Positions 54,433 through 64,000 of a stretch of 64,000 nucleotides of DNA are shown here, one piece after another. The notes beneath the pieces were generated by a model, which was given only the letters and a program-made list of their open reading frames with translations, was not told where the DNA came from and ran no database searches. The stretch is from Thermoflexus sp. GTDB lineage: Bacteria > Chloroflexota > Anaerolineae > Aggregatilineales > Aggregatilineaceae. The stretch lies in NCBI GenBank assembly GCA_020724465.1, contig DYGX01000007.1, positions 1 through 64,000 on the forward strand. Reading direction: 5' to 3'. The translations under genes were made by a program, and so were the position numbers. The stretch's first letter is position 1. Every line of letters starts with the position of its first letter.

Positions 54433-56785
54433 GCCACGCCAGCGCGTACAGCGCGCCGCCGGCCCACAGCACCCACGCGAACCCGAAAGACAGCGCCAGG
54501 AGGGCGGCGGCCACCGCGCTGATTACGGACGCGCTGCCGTTGATCGCCCACGCCCAGGGGACCAGATCCGGCAGGGGGCGGATGGCGTCCAGCCCCCGCG
54601 CAAAAGGCACGCCCATCAGCAGGCCGAGCGGCGCCAGCGCCAGCACGCACAGCACCAGCCGCGCGCCGAGCGGCAGCGGCAGTGCCAGGCTCGAGAGCGC
54701 CGGGAACAGGCGCGGCCAGATGAACAGCAGGATCACCAGCACCCCCAGCGCGCCGCGCCACGGTAGCCGCGCCGAGAGCAGGCTGCCCACCCCCGAGAAC
54801 AGCAACACCGTCGCCAGCACGGTCGTGATCGCCAGCGTCGGCTGTCCGAGCAGCAGGACCGCCTGCTGCATGGCAGATACCTCGATCAACAGGTAGGCCA
54901 GCCCCAGGCTTCCGAAGTAGACCGCGATCCGCAGGGCGTGCCGGGGCTGCGCCTGGGCCAGGGCGCGCCGGAAGCGGCGGCGCAGCCCGACCGGCAGCAG
55001 GATGAACACCAGCGCCGCCAGCAGCGCAAAGGCCAGCAGCGCCACCAGCACAAAATAGCCGCTGCCACCGAACGGCTGCCACGTCCGCCCCAGGCTTTCC
55101 AGGATGGTGGGTGTTTGGCGCCATTTGAAGAAGTGGAAGAAGAAGGGGCGATTGTCGGTTGGCGGGCGCACGTCGAAGACATAGGCGCGGTAGAAGGCGT
55201 CCCGGTCGCTCGCGCGCAGCAGGTCAACATAAGTCTCGTGATAGATCGGCGTTTCCAGCCGCGCAAAGCGGTTGACCGACTCCGCCGGGACATCGGGCGG
55301 CAGCACCATGTCGTAGGCCCGCTCGCCCGCCGCCGCGACCAGTTGCGCCAGTTCGTCCGCGCTGAAGGGACGCGCCCTGACCAGGAAGGTCATCGTCTGG
55401 AACGAGCGGAAAGCCACGATTTGCCGCGCCGGATCGCCGCCGCGCCGCTCCAGCGCCTCGACGATCAGCGCCAGCGTGCGCAGGTCTTCGCTGGGCGGGT
55501 TTTGCAACCAGCGCGTGACGATCAGCACCCCGTCCGGCGTAAGCAGATCGAGATAGTCCGCGAAGCCTTCGACCGTGTGGCGGTAATCTTCGGTGAGCGT
55601 AAACGCGCCGGACGTCACCGGGCGGTACGTGTCGTTGAGCGCAAGCTGCACCACGTCGAAGCGACGCCCGGCCTGGCGCGCATAGGCGCGCAACTCAGCG
55701 TGAATCAGCGTCACGCGCGGATCCGCCAGCCCGGCCCAGTCGCGCAGCTCGCCCTGCAACACATCCGCGATCAGGCTGTTCGGCTCCACCACGGTCACGG
55801 ACCGCGCGCCGAGCGCCAGCGCGATCGCGGCGTCCATCCCGCCGCCCAGAATCAACACGTCGGGCGCGGAGGTCTGCGCAAACGCCAGCGCCGCCGGCAG
55901 CGCCTGCGCAAAGGCCGGCGTAACCGCCTCACCCTGCGGGACCGCGATCAGATTGTCGCCGTCGATCAGCAGGCCCACCTGCGGCGGAAGCTCCCCCAGA
56001 TAGGTCATGCTCAGGCCGGGCGCGGAGTGGATCGTCGGGCTGCGCACCAGGTCGAGGCGCGAGGTGGCGTTGTAGCGCGGCCCGGCCAGGGTGGCGTCCG
56101 GCGTGCGCTGGAAATGGCTCAGCGTCTTGTAGGGCGACGGGCGCACCGTGAGGAAATCGGGCGGGGCCAGCGCGCCCGCTGCTCCGGCGGCGATCACCGC
56201 GCTGCCCAGGGCCGCGATCAGGCGCGGACGGCGCGCGCCATCCGCCAGCAGGATCGCCGCGCCCCCGGCCAGCACCGCGCACGCCAGGATGCTGCGCACG
56301 TCGCCCAACCAGGCCAGCAGCAGCGGCGCCGCACCGGCTCCCAACGCCGAGCCGATCAGATTCACGCCGTACACCCGCCCGGCGGTGTATGCCGGGTCTC
56401 CCAACGCCGACCCCAGCACCGCGCCAGCCAGCGTGAACGGGACCGCCAGCACCAGCAGATTGCCCAGCAGACGCCACACCTGCGTCCGGTCCCAGGCGAT
56501 GGTGTAGGAATCAAACGGCCAGACATTGAGCACAGTGTAGGCCAGCACAACCGCCGGCCCCAGCGCCAGCGTGAAGAGCGGGCGCCAGCCACGCCCGCGC
56601 AGACCGGGCCAGATCGCCAGCAGCGTTCCGCTGGCTCCAAAGCCCAGCAGCGCCAGGCTGACGACCAGAAAAGCAAAGTGATAGAACTGGGCAACCGAGA
56701 AAACGCGGGTCAGCGAGACTTGAAACAGCAGCGCCACAGCCGAAAGCAGTCCGATTCCCGCCAGCGCGCGCATGCTGCCGCCCAT
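54410..56785 (-). CDS. Membrane-bound spermidine-synthase-like methyltransferase-fold protein
   Basis: The 791-residue protein has about six N-terminal membrane helices, a cytoplasmic Rossmann domain (about 200-520; VLILGGGMDAAIALALG, VVEPN, FDVVQLALND) and about seven C-terminal helices. This is the polytopic spermidine-synthase-like architecture found in many environmental bacteria, whose substrate is unknown. It lacks the full polyamine-binding signature, so polyamine synthesis should not be assumed. It follows the LacI gene by 18 bp on the same strand. The start at 56785 is one option; ATG 56773 is another. Confidence 0.75.
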   Translation of the reverse strand: MGGSMRALAGIGLLSAVALLFQVSLTRVFSVAQFYHFAFLVVSLALLGFGASGTLLAIWPGLRGRGWRPLFTLALGPAVVLAYTVLNVWPFDSYTIAWDRTQVWRLLGNLLVLAVPFTLAGAVLGSALGDPAYTAGRVYGVNLIGSALGAGAAPLLLAWLGDVRSILACAVLAGGAAILLADGARRPRLIAALGSAVIAAGAAGALAPPDFLTVRPSPYKTLSHFQRTPDATLAGPRYNATSRLDLVRSPTIHSAPGLSMTYLGELPPQVGLLIDGDNLIAVPQGEAVTPAFAQALPAALAFAQTSAPDVLILGGGMDAAIALALGARSVTVVEPNSLIADVLQGELRDWAGLADPRVTLIHAELRAYARQAGRRFDVVQLALNDTYRPVTSGAFTLTEDYRHTVEGFADYLDLLTPDGVLIVTRWLQNPPSEDLRTLALIVEALERRGGDPARQIVAFRSFQTMTFLVRARPFSADELAQLVAAAGERAYDMVLPPDVPAESVNRFARLETPIYHETYVDLLRASDRDAFYRAYVFDVRPPTDNRPFFFHFFKWRQTPTILESLGRTWQPFGGSGYFVLVALLAFALLAALVFILLPVGLRRRFRRALAQAQPRHALRIAVYFGSLGLAYLLIEVSAMQQAVLLLGQPTLAITTVLATVLLFSGVGSLLSARLPWRGALGVLVILLFIWPRLFPALSSLALPLPLGARLVLCVLALAPLGLLMGVPFARGLDAIRPLPDLVPWAWAINGSASVISAVAAALLALSFGFAWVLWAGGALYALAWLSRPIRA

Positions 56786-56803
56786 CCAACGTGACGCCCG
56801 GCG

Positions 56804-57844
56804 TCACCCCGGCCAGTGGCCGTCTTCGCCCGGCACGCGGACGCTGCTGGCGCGGACGACCAGGTGCGGCCTGATCAATACCTGGCGGGTTTCTGCCGCC
56901 GTACCCTGAAGAATATCGAGCAGCATCGTCATTAACTGGTGCCCGATGGTGTCGAGCGGCTGGTGCACCGAGGTCAGGGCCGGGGTAAAATGTTCGGCGG
57001 CGGGGATGTTGTCAAAGCCGGTCACCGCCACCTCGCGCCCGATCGCCAGCCCCATCTCGCGCAGCGCGTGCATCACGCCGATCGCGACCACATCGCTGAC
57101 ACAGGCAATCGCCGTCGGGCGTGCGTCCGGCGGCTGCGCCATCAGCTTTTGCGCGGCGATCCGACCGTCCGCCGGTGTGTTCTCGGCTTCGATCAGCCAG
57201 CGCTCGTCGATCGGCAGCCCCAGTTCGGCCATCGCGTCGCAATAGCCCTGATAGCGGTGGTTGCCCGCCAGCGACAGCGGCGGCCAGCGCACAAACGCGA
57301 TCCGCTCGTGCCCCTGCTCCGCCAGGTGCCGGACGACCTGCCGCATCCCATCGGCGCCATCGACGTCCACGTACGAGAAATCCCAGGCGTCGTTAGCGCG
57401 GCCAAACGACACAAACGGGATGCCCAGGTCCAGCAACTGCCGGATGCGCGGATCGTCCACCACTGTGTTCGCCAGCACGAAGCCGTCTACGCGCTGCATC
57501 TCGGCCAGTGTCACATAGGCGGCAGCGGGATCGGCGGGATCGGCGATGAACGTCAGCACGTGGTAGCCGGCTTCCTCCGCGGATTTGGACATATTGTAGA
57601 GGAACTGCTGCATGATGGGCGTCCATTCGCCGGGCCGCTCCACATGCCAGGCGTAGCCAATGATCCGGCTCTCGCCGCTGCGCAGGTTCTGCGCCGTGAT
57701 GCTGGGGCGATAGTTGAGGCGGCGCGCGACGTCGAGGACACGCTGGCGGGTGGCCTCGCTCACCCGGCCGGAGTTGTTCAGCACATACGAGACGGTCGCC
57801 GACGTCACCCCCGCCTCGCGCGCGACATCCTTGATCGTGGCCAT
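56804..57844 (-). CDS. LacI-family regulator of the GH65/CUT1 locus
   Basis: The 346-residue protein has a LacI helix-turn-helix (TIKDVAREAGVTSATVSYVLN), hinge (RPSITAQNLRSG) and sugar-binding domain (VTGFDNIPAAEHFTPALTSVHQP). It lies downstream of and in line with the GH65, binding-protein, permease and DUF624-like genes, so it probably regulates them. No clear operator palindrome was found in the 167 bp upstream. Confidence 0.9.
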   Translation of the reverse strand: MATIKDVAREAGVTSATVSYVLNNSGRVSEATRQRVLDVARRLNYRPSITAQNLRSGESRIIGYAWHVERPGEWTPIMQQFLYNMSKSAEEAGYHVLTFIADPADPAAAYVTLAEMQRVDGFVLANTVVDDPRIRQLLDLGIPFVSFGRANDAWDFSYVDVDGADGMRQVVRHLAEQGHERIAFVRWPPLSLAGNHRYQGYCDAMAELGLPIDERWLIEAENTPADGRIAAQKLMAQPPDARPTAIACVSDVVAIGVMHALREMGLAIGREVAVTGFDNIPAAEHFTPALTSVHQPLDTIGHQLMTMLLDILQGTAAETRQVLIRPHLVVRASSVRVPGEDGHWPG

Positions 57845-58011
57845 CCGAACGCCAAACCTACCTTGAGCTCACTGCACGGCGGACATGTGCGACAGACACG
57901 CGGTGCGGTCTCGTTAATCCCGGCGGAAATGCCGGCGAGAGAGCGACCAGCGCGCGATCAAAGTGTAGACCATACCGGGAGCAGGACCGCCTGTCAAGAG
58001 CGCGGCCCGGG

Positions 58012-58635
58012 TCATGAAGCGGCGTGGCGCCCGGTATAGGCTTCCACCCGATCGCGCACCGCCGCGCTGCTTATCGCCGCGAATGCGCTCCAGGTGAGCA
58101 GCAGCCAGGCAGCGATCAGCAGCGTGCTGATCACGGCCAGCACCGCCAATACCGCCAGCAGCGTGAGCATCATCAGCGGATTGCGCAACACCATCACCAC
58201 CGCGTTGCGTGTCGCACCCCATACACTCGGCGCTGCCATCGTGTAGTACATCGGCCAGGTGAACAGCAGCACGCCCAGCCAGACGATCCCCGCTACAAAC
58301 CAGACCGCCATCAGCCCGGTAACCCACAGGCTGTCCACACGTGCATAGGCGATCAGATTGCTCACGTTCACGAACCCGAACAGCGCGTTGCCGACCCCCC
58401 AGGGCAGCGCCCGCCACAGATTGTGGCGGAACGCCTGCCAGAACGCGCTCAGGTCTGCTTCGGATGGATCGGTATGCGCGAGATACCCCACGCGGCACAG
58501 CGCGCTCCAGGCAGCGGGCGCGGTGATCACCGGCAGACACAGCACGACAAACGCCAGGTTGGTCCAGATGTAAGCGTAGCCGTTGTAGCGCAGGTTCTCC
58601 AACCCGCGCCATGTCACGCGCAGCCCATCGATCAT
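58012..58635 (-). CDS. DUF624/YesL-like membrane protein
   Basis: The 207-residue protein has five to six membrane helices and resembles DUF624 (YesL), whose genes accompany CUT1 sugar importers. Features include the N-terminal ENLRYNGYAYIWTNLAFVVLCLPVIT and an NPLMMLTLL segment. Its role in transport is unknown. It follows the MalG-type gene by 12 bp. Confidence 0.8.
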   Translation of the reverse strand: MIDGLRVTWRGLENLRYNGYAYIWTNLAFVVLCLPVITAPAAWSALCRVGYLAHTDPSEADLSAFWQAFRHNLWRALPWGVGNALFGFVNVSNLIAYARVDSLWVTGLMAVWFVAGIVWLGVLLFTWPMYYTMAAPSVWGATRNAVVMVLRNPLMMLTLLAVLAVLAVISTLLIAAWLLLTWSAFAAISSAAVRDRVEAYTGRHAAS

Positions 58636-58647
58636 CGCCTTGCGCGG

Positions 58648-59607
58648 CTATCCTTTCAGCCCGCTGTAGCTGATTCCCTCCACAAAATAACGCTGGAAGT
58701 AAAAGAAAATCAAGGCCAGGGGCAGCGTCGTCAGCACCGAGCCGGCCAGAAACGCGTGCCAGCGCAACGTCTCGCCGTACGCGCCGCGCAGGAAACTCAG
58801 GCCCAGCGGCAAAGTCCACAGGTCGCTCTTGCCCGACAGGATGATCAACGGCATCAGAAAGTCGTTCCAGGTCCCCTGAAAGCTGAAAATCGCCAGGGCC
58901 GTCAGGGCGGGGGTCGCCATCGGCAGGACGACGCGCAGGAACATCGTGAAGCGGCTGGCGCCGTCCACCATGGCGGCCTCTTCGATCTCGCCCGGCACCG
59001 ACTCGAAGAACTGCTTCATCAAGAAGATGCCAAACGCATCGACCGCCAGCGGGACGATCAGCCCCTGATAGGTGTTCAGCATGGCGAGGTGTTTCAGGAT
59101 GATGAAACGCGGGATGAGCAGCACCACTGGCGGAACCATCATGGTGCCCAGAATGCTATAGAACAGCAGGCGGTTGCCGGGGAAACGTATCCGCGCCAGC
59201 GCATAGCCCGCCATCGAGTCAAACACCAGGCGCAGCACCGTGATCACCACTGCGAAAAAGGTCGTGTTGGCGAACCAACGCGGCAGCTTGGCGTCGAAGA
59301 TCTCTTCGTAGCCTTGCAAAGTCGGGTTGAAGGTGGTCGGCGTCGACACCGCGCGGGCTGGCAGCGGCGCCCCCTCCTCGCTGACACACGACACCCCAAA
59401 GGGCGGCACGGGGATGAGGGCGCGCGGATAGCTCTGGACCGCCGGCAAGCACTTGAACGAGTTCGCCACCGTGAAGGCAAAGGGCAGAATCTCGATCAGA
59501 GCAAAGGCGATCAGCACCGTCCAGCCGAGTGTCGCCAGGGCCAACCGCCCCACCGACCGGCGCCGCGCTGCGGTGACGACTCCCTGTGATTGAATTGCCG
59601 TAGCCAT
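58648..59607 (-). CDS. CUT1 sugar ABC importer, permease (MalG type)
   Basis: The 319-residue protein has six membrane helices. A periplasmic segment after helix 1 contains two Cys (LPAVQS... to ...VSCVSEEG), longer than usual. The EAA loop is EEAAMVDGASRFTMFLRVVLPMATP. It follows the MalF-type gene by 18 bp. As in the first locus, no ATPase gene is present. Confidence 0.92.
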   Translation of the reverse strand: MATAIQSQGVVTAARRRSVGRLALATLGWTVLIAFALIEILPFAFTVANSFKCLPAVQSYPRALIPVPPFGVSCVSEEGAPLPARAVSTPTTFNPTLQGYEEIFDAKLPRWFANTTFFAVVITVLRLVFDSMAGYALARIRFPGNRLLFYSILGTMMVPPVVLLIPRFIILKHLAMLNTYQGLIVPLAVDAFGIFLMKQFFESVPGEIEEAAMVDGASRFTMFLRVVLPMATPALTALAIFSFQGTWNDFLMPLIILSGKSDLWTLPLGLSFLRGAYGETLRWHAFLAGSVLTTLPLALIFFYFQRYFVEGISYSGLKG

Positions 59608-59625
59608 GACGTTCCTCCGTCCGCG

Positions 59626-60735
59626 CTAGACCGCCGCGCGCTCGCGCACGACCACCCGCTGCAAGATAGTGAAGACGAAGATAATCACAAACAGCACGAT
59701 CGCGGTCGCCGAGGCCAACCCCATCGCCGAGCGGTCGAAGCCGTTCTGATAAACCATGTAGGCGACCGTCAGGGTTGTCTTGGCCGGGCCGCCGCTGGAA
59801 ATAACGTATACCTGATCGAACACCTGGAAAGTGCCGATCAGCCCCAGCGTGACCACAAAGAAGATCGTCGGGCGCAGCAGCGGAACGGTGATCCGGCGAA
59901 AGATCTGGAAGGCGTTCGCGCCGTCAATCTCGGCGGCTTCGTAGACATGTCCCGGAATGTCCTGCAGCGCGGCGAGGAAGATGACCATCATCGTCCCGAT
60001 CGTGGTCCAGATATTGAGCATCATGATCGTCAGCAGCGTCACGCTTGGCCCGCTGATCCACTCCCAACCGGTCAGACCCAGGACGCGCTGACCGGCCCAC
60101 GCGCCAGCCGATTCGCGTGTCAGCCCGAACTGCCCGAAGATCAGATGCAGCACGCCGCGCGGGTCATCCAGCCAGTTGACGTAGTTCCCGCTGCCATAAC
60201 CGGGCACGACGCTCGCCAGCGCCTGGTTAACCAGCCCGCCGCGGGTGAACATGAACATGAAGATCAGCGAGATAACGACCGACGACGTGATCGACGGGAA
60301 GTAGAACGCCGTCCGGAAGAAGCCTTTGGCTTTCAGCCAGCGCTGGTTCACGATCACGGCCAGCAACAACGCCAGGGTCGTCTGAACGGGGACCACGCCG
60401 ATGACGTAGTAAAAGGTGTTTTTGAGCGCGATAAAGAAGTCCCGCTGGCGAATGGACGCCGCCACGACCCGATCGCCGTCCACGTGATAGCCGCGCAGCA
60501 GATCGCTATAGTTGGCCGTGCCGATGTAGTTGTAGGCCCCTTCTTCGAACACAGGGGAGATTCCGTTCCAGTCGGTAAAACTAATATAGACCGCCGCGCC
60601 GATCGGGATGATCAAGAAGATGAGAAAGATAATCAGCGCCGGAACCATAAAGCTCAGGCCGGCCAGCGCCTCTTGCCGGCGCTTGGCTGACATGGTTGTG
60701 ACTTGCCGCCGCACGGCAGGCGCTGCGGTAGCCAT
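59626..60735 (-). CDS. CUT1 sugar ABC importer, permease (MalF type)
   Basis: The 369-residue permease has a Lys/Arg-containing N-terminal tail, six or more membrane helices and the EAA loop [25 protein letters not shown] roughly 60-residue extracytoplasmic insertion is seen after helix 3 (about 150-215). ATG 60735 follows AAAGGA; a longer upstream extension has no similarity. Confidence 0.9.
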   Translation of the reverse strand: MATAAPAVRRQVTTMSAKRRQEALAGLSFMVPALIIFLIFLIIPIGAAVYISFTDWNGISPVFEEGAYNYIGTANYSDLLRGYHVDGDRVVAASIRQRDFFIALKNTFYYVIGVVPVQTTLALLLAVIVNQRWLKAKGFFRTAFYFPSITSSVVISLIFMFMFTRGGLVNQALASVVPGYGSGNYVNWLDDPRGVLHLIFGQFGLTRESAGAWAGQRVLGLTGWEWISGPSVTLLTIMMLNIWTTIGTMMVIFLAALQDIPGHVYEAAEIDGANAFQIFRRITVPLLRPTIFFVVTLGLIGTFQVFDQVYVISSGGPAKTTLTVAYMVYQNGFDRSAMGLASATAIVLFVIIFVFTILQRVVVRERAAV

Positions 60736-60772
60736 CGGGCACCATCCTTTCGTGGCACTCACCAGAAGAGCG

Positions 60773-60798
60773 GCGCTCCCCAACAACGTGGGGAGCGC
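60773..60798 (-). terminator. Intercistronic hairpin between binding-protein and permease genes
   Basis: GCGCTCCCC (60773-60781) pairs perfectly with GGGGAGCGC (60790-60798) across an eight-base loop. It is located between the binding-protein stop codon and the permease start. Confidence 0.6.
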
Positions 60799-60818
60799 GC
60801 GCCACACTGACGACCCGG

Positions 60819-62057
60819 CTAGCGGCTGAGAACCTCTTCCGCCGCCGCCGCCGTCTCGAAGATCACGTCTTCCGGCAGAGCCTGGCCCTCAAAAGCGAGC
60901 TGCAGGCCGGCGTTGAATGTGTCGATGACATCCCCGAAGCCGACCGGGAACTGCCACTTGTGCGCCACCTCGGCCACATCGATGAAGGGCTTGAACTCCT
61001 CACCCCGTGCGGCCAGCCAGGCATCGGCCAGCGCCACACGCGGCGGCATGACGCCGAAGCCCTCTTCGGCCACCATACGCGCGCCTTCCTCGCTGGTCAG
61101 ATAGTTCGCCAGCGTCCAGGCAGCGTCCTGGTTATCGCTATCCGCCGCCACACCGTAGCAGACGGTGAAGGCCATGGTCGCCTCGCCGCCGCTCGGATGC
61201 GCGGGCAGCTCAGTGACACCCCAGTTGAGATCCGGATAGCCGTTGAGCAGGAAGGTGATCACCCAGTTGCCTTCCATCGCCATCGCGACGCGGCCCTCGC
61301 CGAACGCCTCACCGCCCCAGCCAGCGTCCACTGCCGACGGCGGGCCGGCGAAACCATCGCGCACCAGGCCGACATAGAATTCCAGCGCCTCGCGCGCCTC
61401 GTCGCTGTCGAGGGTTACCTCGGTCCAGTCCTCGTTGAGGACCGAGCCGCCAGCCTGATACAGGAATGGCAGCCAGCGCTCGAAGTTCGGCGGGGTCACC
61501 AGGCCCAGCACAGTCTGCCCCTGGTCGTTCGTGCCGGTCAGCGCTTCGGCCGCCGCGCGCAGATCGTCCCAGGTCCAGTCCGCGGTCGGATAGTCCAGCC
61601 CGGCGGCGTCGAACATATCCTTGTTGTACTGGAGCGTCATGGTCGAGAAGTCCTTCGGCGGGCAGTAGAACTCGCCGTTGTAGGTGAAGACCTCGACCAG
61701 CGACTGATAGAACCCATCGGGGTCCTCGATCTTCTCCGTGCCAACATCCAGCACGCCCGCCTCAGCCCAGTCCGGCAGCTTGGAGCTGTCGACATAGAAG
61801 ACATCGGGCGGGTCACCGCTGGCGAAGGCAGCCTGGATCGTCGTGTCATAGTCCGGCACCAGGTTGACCTCAACCTCGATATCCGGATAGGCTTCCATAA
61901 AGGCTTCCACCTGCCGGTTCAGGGCGTTGTTCTCCTCGGGCGAGGACGACCATCCCATCAGAACCAGCGAAGTGGTCTGCCGTGCGAAAGCCGCGCCCGC
62001 GCCTGAAACCACCAGGGCGAGCAACGCCGCCAGTGTCAAGAAGTGTACCTTACGCAT
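60819..62057 (-). CDS. CUT1 sugar ABC importer, substrate-binding protein
   Basis: The 412-residue family-1 binding protein has a signal peptide (cleavage near AFARQ, residue 26), the N-terminal [15 protein letters not shown] and the [23 protein letters not shown] signature. The ligand is probably a disaccharide or oligosaccharide attacked by the GH65 phosphorylase encoded 46 bp upstream. GAGGA precedes the ATG. Confidence 0.9.
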   Translation of the reverse strand: MRKVHFLTLAALLALVVSGAGAAFARQTTSLVLMGWSSSPEENNALNRQVEAFMEAYPDIEVEVNLVPDYDTTIQAAFASGDPPDVFYVDSSKLPDWAEAGVLDVGTEKIEDPDGFYQSLVEVFTYNGEFYCPPKDFSTMTLQYNKDMFDAAGLDYPTADWTWDDLRAAAEALTGTNDQGQTVLGLVTPPNFERWLPFLYQAGGSVLNEDWTEVTLDSDEAREALEFYVGLVRDGFAGPPSAVDAGWGGEAFGEGRVAMAMEGNWVITFLLNGYPDLNWGVTELPAHPSGGEATMAFTVCYGVAADSDNQDAAWTLANYLTSEEGARMVAEEGFGVMPPRVALADAWLAARGEEFKPFIDVAEVAHKWQFPVGFGDVIDTFNAGLQLAFEGQALPEDVIFETAAAAEEVLSR

Positions 62058-62103
62058 TTTCCTCTCCTAATCCACTCATAGAGATAGCGATTTGGACAAG
62101 CTA

Positions 62104-64000
62104 TCAGGGTTGAGAGCGTTCGATTCGAGCCTCACCTCCTTCGACGGTAACGGTGTACCGCTCGCCACGATAGCGAACGGGGAACTGAAGACGGTTCCAT
62201 CCTGCGGGCAAGTGCGGATCAACGGCGGGGCCGTCGGCGGTCAGATGTAGCCCGGCGAAACCAAACGCCAGCGCCTGCCACAGCCCGCCACAGGCCGCGC
62301 CATGAATACCGTCGCGGCTGTTGCCTTTGTTGTCGCGCAGGTCGATCTCAGCGGCGTGCTCAAACAGCTCGCGTGCCAGGTCGAGCTTGCCCAGGCGGGC
62401 CGCTACCCAGGCATGCACCGCCGGGCTGAGCGACGATCCATGATCGCACAGCGGGTAGTACGTCTCCCAGTTGTTCAGGCGCACGTCCCGATCACCCACC
62501 TGCGCGCCGAGCAGCGCCATCAACATCACCACATCCGCCTGTTTGATAATTCGCAGATGGCGCGTTGCTTCGTAGCCGAAGACACTCTGAAGGCTGGCGA
62601 CGCGCGGCTGATAGGCCAGCACATCGACCGGCTTGAGGTCGAAAAAGCTGTCGTATTGGATGTGAATCCGGCGTTCGGCATCAAACGGGATATAGATCCG
62701 GTCGATGACGTCTTGCCAGCGGTCGAGCGCCGCCTGGTCGATGGACAGCTTGCGCCCCAGCGCGGCAGCCTGCTCCGGATGTCGCTCGTTCAGCCAGGCC
62801 CAGACCTGCCGCGCCGTCTGGAGATGCCAGCGCGCCATGGCATTGGTGAAGACGCTGTTATCAACATCCTCGTGATATTCGTCGGGGCCGATCACGTTGC
62901 GGATCTCGTAGCGCCCCTGGTCGGCATTCCACTCCACGCGCGACGCCCAGAAGCGCGCTCCGTCCAACACGATCTCCGCGCCGTAGTCCCGCATGAAGGC
63001 ATCGTCGCCGGTCCACTGCCAGTATTGGGCGATGGCATAGGCGATGTCGCTGGTGACGTGCTGTTCCAGCTCGCCGGTCCAGATCCGGATCCGTTTGCCG
63101 CTGGCGTCGGGCAGCGTCCACTGCGGCGTGACTTCTTCGCCGGTGTCCGCGCTCTCCCAGGGGAACATGGCGCCTTCGTAGCCGTTGGCCTGGGCTTTGG
63201 CGCGCGCGCCGGGCAGCCGGTGATAGCGGTACATCAGCAGGTTGCGGGCAAGCTGCGGCTGGGTGAGCGTCAGCAGCGGCACCATGAACAGCTCCGTATC
63301 CCAGAACACATGCCCCCGGTAGCCGGCACCGCTGAGCGTCTTGGCGCCGATGCTGACCTGATCGTCGCGCTGCGGCGCGGCAATCAGCACGTGGTAGATG
63401 CAGAAGCGAAGCGCCTGCTGCAAAAACGGATCGCCCTCAAGCGCAACATCAGAGTCCGCCCACAGCCGCCCCCAGTGCTTGCAGTGGGCCGCGTAGAGCG
63501 CCGCGTAGCCGGCCTGGCGCGCCCGGCTCAGCGCCGCCTGCGCGTCGGCCAGCGGATCGGCACTGTCGCGGCTGGTGAACAGCGTGACCAGCTTGGTGAT
63601 CGTAAACGCCTGGCCTTCGTCCAGCGCCGCGCTGAACTCGACCTGCGGATGCGCGCCATCTGCCAGCAGGGAAGACGTCACGTCCAGATCGGTTGCGAGC
63701 GCCGCCGCCATCGCCAGCGCGTAGCCGCTTTGTGTGGTCTGGCTGCGCGCCCAGACCGAGTCCGGCCCGATGCTGCCCGTCGTCCACGGCTGCCAGTGGT
63801 TGTAGCCGGACGGCAACGAGACGCGAGTCTCGATCCCGCCGCACACCCGCAGGCGCGGCGCGCCGTGCAGCACCCGGCCCGACACGCGCAGCGCCAGCAG
63901 GTGCTCGTCGGCGGCGCTGGCGAAGCGCTCGAAAGTCAGCCGCACCACATCGCCCGCCGGCGACTGCCACAGCACCCGCCGGGTCAGGGTGGCAGAGCGT
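62104..64000 (-). CDS. GH65-family disaccharide phosphorylase (partial)
   Basis: The 632 visible C-terminal codons match the maltose/trehalose/kojibiose/nigerose phosphorylase family: SATLTRRVLWQSPAG, GHVFWDTELFMVP, the catalytic motif GPDEYHED (acid Glu codon 62878-62880), HIQYDSFF, KQADVV and the C-terminal LPAGWNRLQFPVRYRG. The frame is open to the window end, so the N-terminal domain and true start lie outside. These cytoplasmic enzymes split alpha-glucosides with phosphate to give beta-glucose-1-phosphate. Which disaccharide is used cannot be read from the sequence. It heads the CUT1 operon. Confidence 0.9.
   Translation of the reverse strand, partial: RSATLTRRVLWQSPAGDVVRLTFERFASAADEHLLALRVSGRVLHGAPRLRVCGGIETRVSLPSGYNHWQPWTTGSIGPDSVWARSQTTQSGYALAMAAALATDLDVTSSLLADGAHPQVEFSAALDEGQAFTITKLVTLFTSRDSADPLADAQAALSRARQAGYAALYAAHCKHWGRLWADSDVALEGDPFLQQALRFCIYHVLIAAPQRDDQVSIGAKTLSGAGYRGHVFWDTELFMVPLLTLTQPQLARNLLMYRYHRLPGARAKAQANGYEGAMFPWESADTGEEVTPQWTLPDASGKRIRIWTGELEQHVTSDIAYAIAQYWQWTGDDAFMRDYGAEIVLDGARFWASRVEWNADQGRYEIRNVIGPDEYHEDVDNSVFTNAMARWHLQTARQVWAWLNERHPEQAAALGRKLSIDQAALDRWQDVIDRIYIPFDAERRIHIQYDSFFDLKPVDVLAYQPRVASLQSVFGYEATRHLRIIKQADVVMLMALLGAQVGDRDVRLNNWETYYPLCDHGSSLSPAVHAWVAARLGKLDLARELFEHAAEIDLRDNKGNSRDGIHGAACGGLWQALAFGFAGLHLTADGPAVDPHLPAGWNRLQFPVRYRGERYTVTVEGGEARIERSQP

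Noticed and set aside
54410-56785. Spermidine synthase SpeE
   Set aside because: The protein is three times longer, polytopic and lacks the full polyamine-binding signature; only the fold is shared.

Overview
The window is high-GC, gene-dense bacterial DNA that looks like a chemo-organotrophic member of the Chloroflexota, probably Anaerolineae-like. That is an inference. It rests on the number of sugar ABC importers, a complete V/A-type ATPase operon, secreted proteins with Thr-Pro linkers, and the mix of families; no rRNA or other marker gene is present to prove it. I saw no rRNA, tRNA, CRISPR array, insertion sequence or phage gene.

Layout. (1) 100-12319: an oligosaccharide locus with two PF10091-type (GH144-like) glucanases, a LacI regulator, a CUT1 binding protein with two permeases, a small TPR membrane protein and a GH94 phosphorylase. 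The family combination suggests beta-glucan, possibly beta-1,2-glucan, use. Three LacI-type operator-like sites lie around the regulator gene. (2) 12481-31365: a pectin/uronate regulon. A 14-gene minus-strand operon encodes an Opp-type importer, a heparinase II/III-like lyase, an oligogalacturonate lyase, a cupin, two URO-D-superfamily proteins, UxaC, UxaE, KduI and KduD. It runs away from a LacI regulator and a KDG-kinase-like gene on the plus strand; two GTTAGCG(C/T)TAAC operators lie between them. (3) 31379-39783: a V/A-type ATPase operon in the order G-I-K-E-C-F-A-B-D.

(4) 40433-47589: the most unusual part. Two tandem eight-haem c-type cytochromes, each with one CxxCK haem, and a membrane protein run toward a minus-strand group. 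That group holds a CtaB-like prenyltransferase, a SUMF1-fold lipoprotein, a polytopic membrane protein with paired HxH motifs and a CRP/FNR-family regulator. Perfect TTGAC-N4-GTCAA dyads sit about 42 bp upstream of predicted starts for both arms, so the whole block looks like one regulated respiratory or detoxification module. (5) 47986-52095: an IolG-like dehydrogenase with a ribose/fructose-type ABC importer. (6) 52263-56785: a secreted SH3/CARDB protein, a lipoprotein isoaspartyl methyltransferase and a membrane spermidine-synthase-like protein. (7) 56804-64000: a second CUT1 locus with LacI, a DUF624-like protein, two permeases, a binding protein and a GH65 phosphorylase cut off by the window end.

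The gene groups work together as follows. Extracellular polysaccharide fragments are bound, imported and split inside the cell by phosphorylases or lyases. Uronates are funnelled toward 2-keto-3-deoxygluconate and its kinase. The ATPase and the haem module point to membrane bioenergetics under reduced oxygen. In all four importers a strong hairpin separates the binding-protein gene from the first permease gene, which would favour excess binding protein. No CUT1 ATPase (MalK/MsmX) is present, so both CUT1 systems must borrow one from elsewhere.
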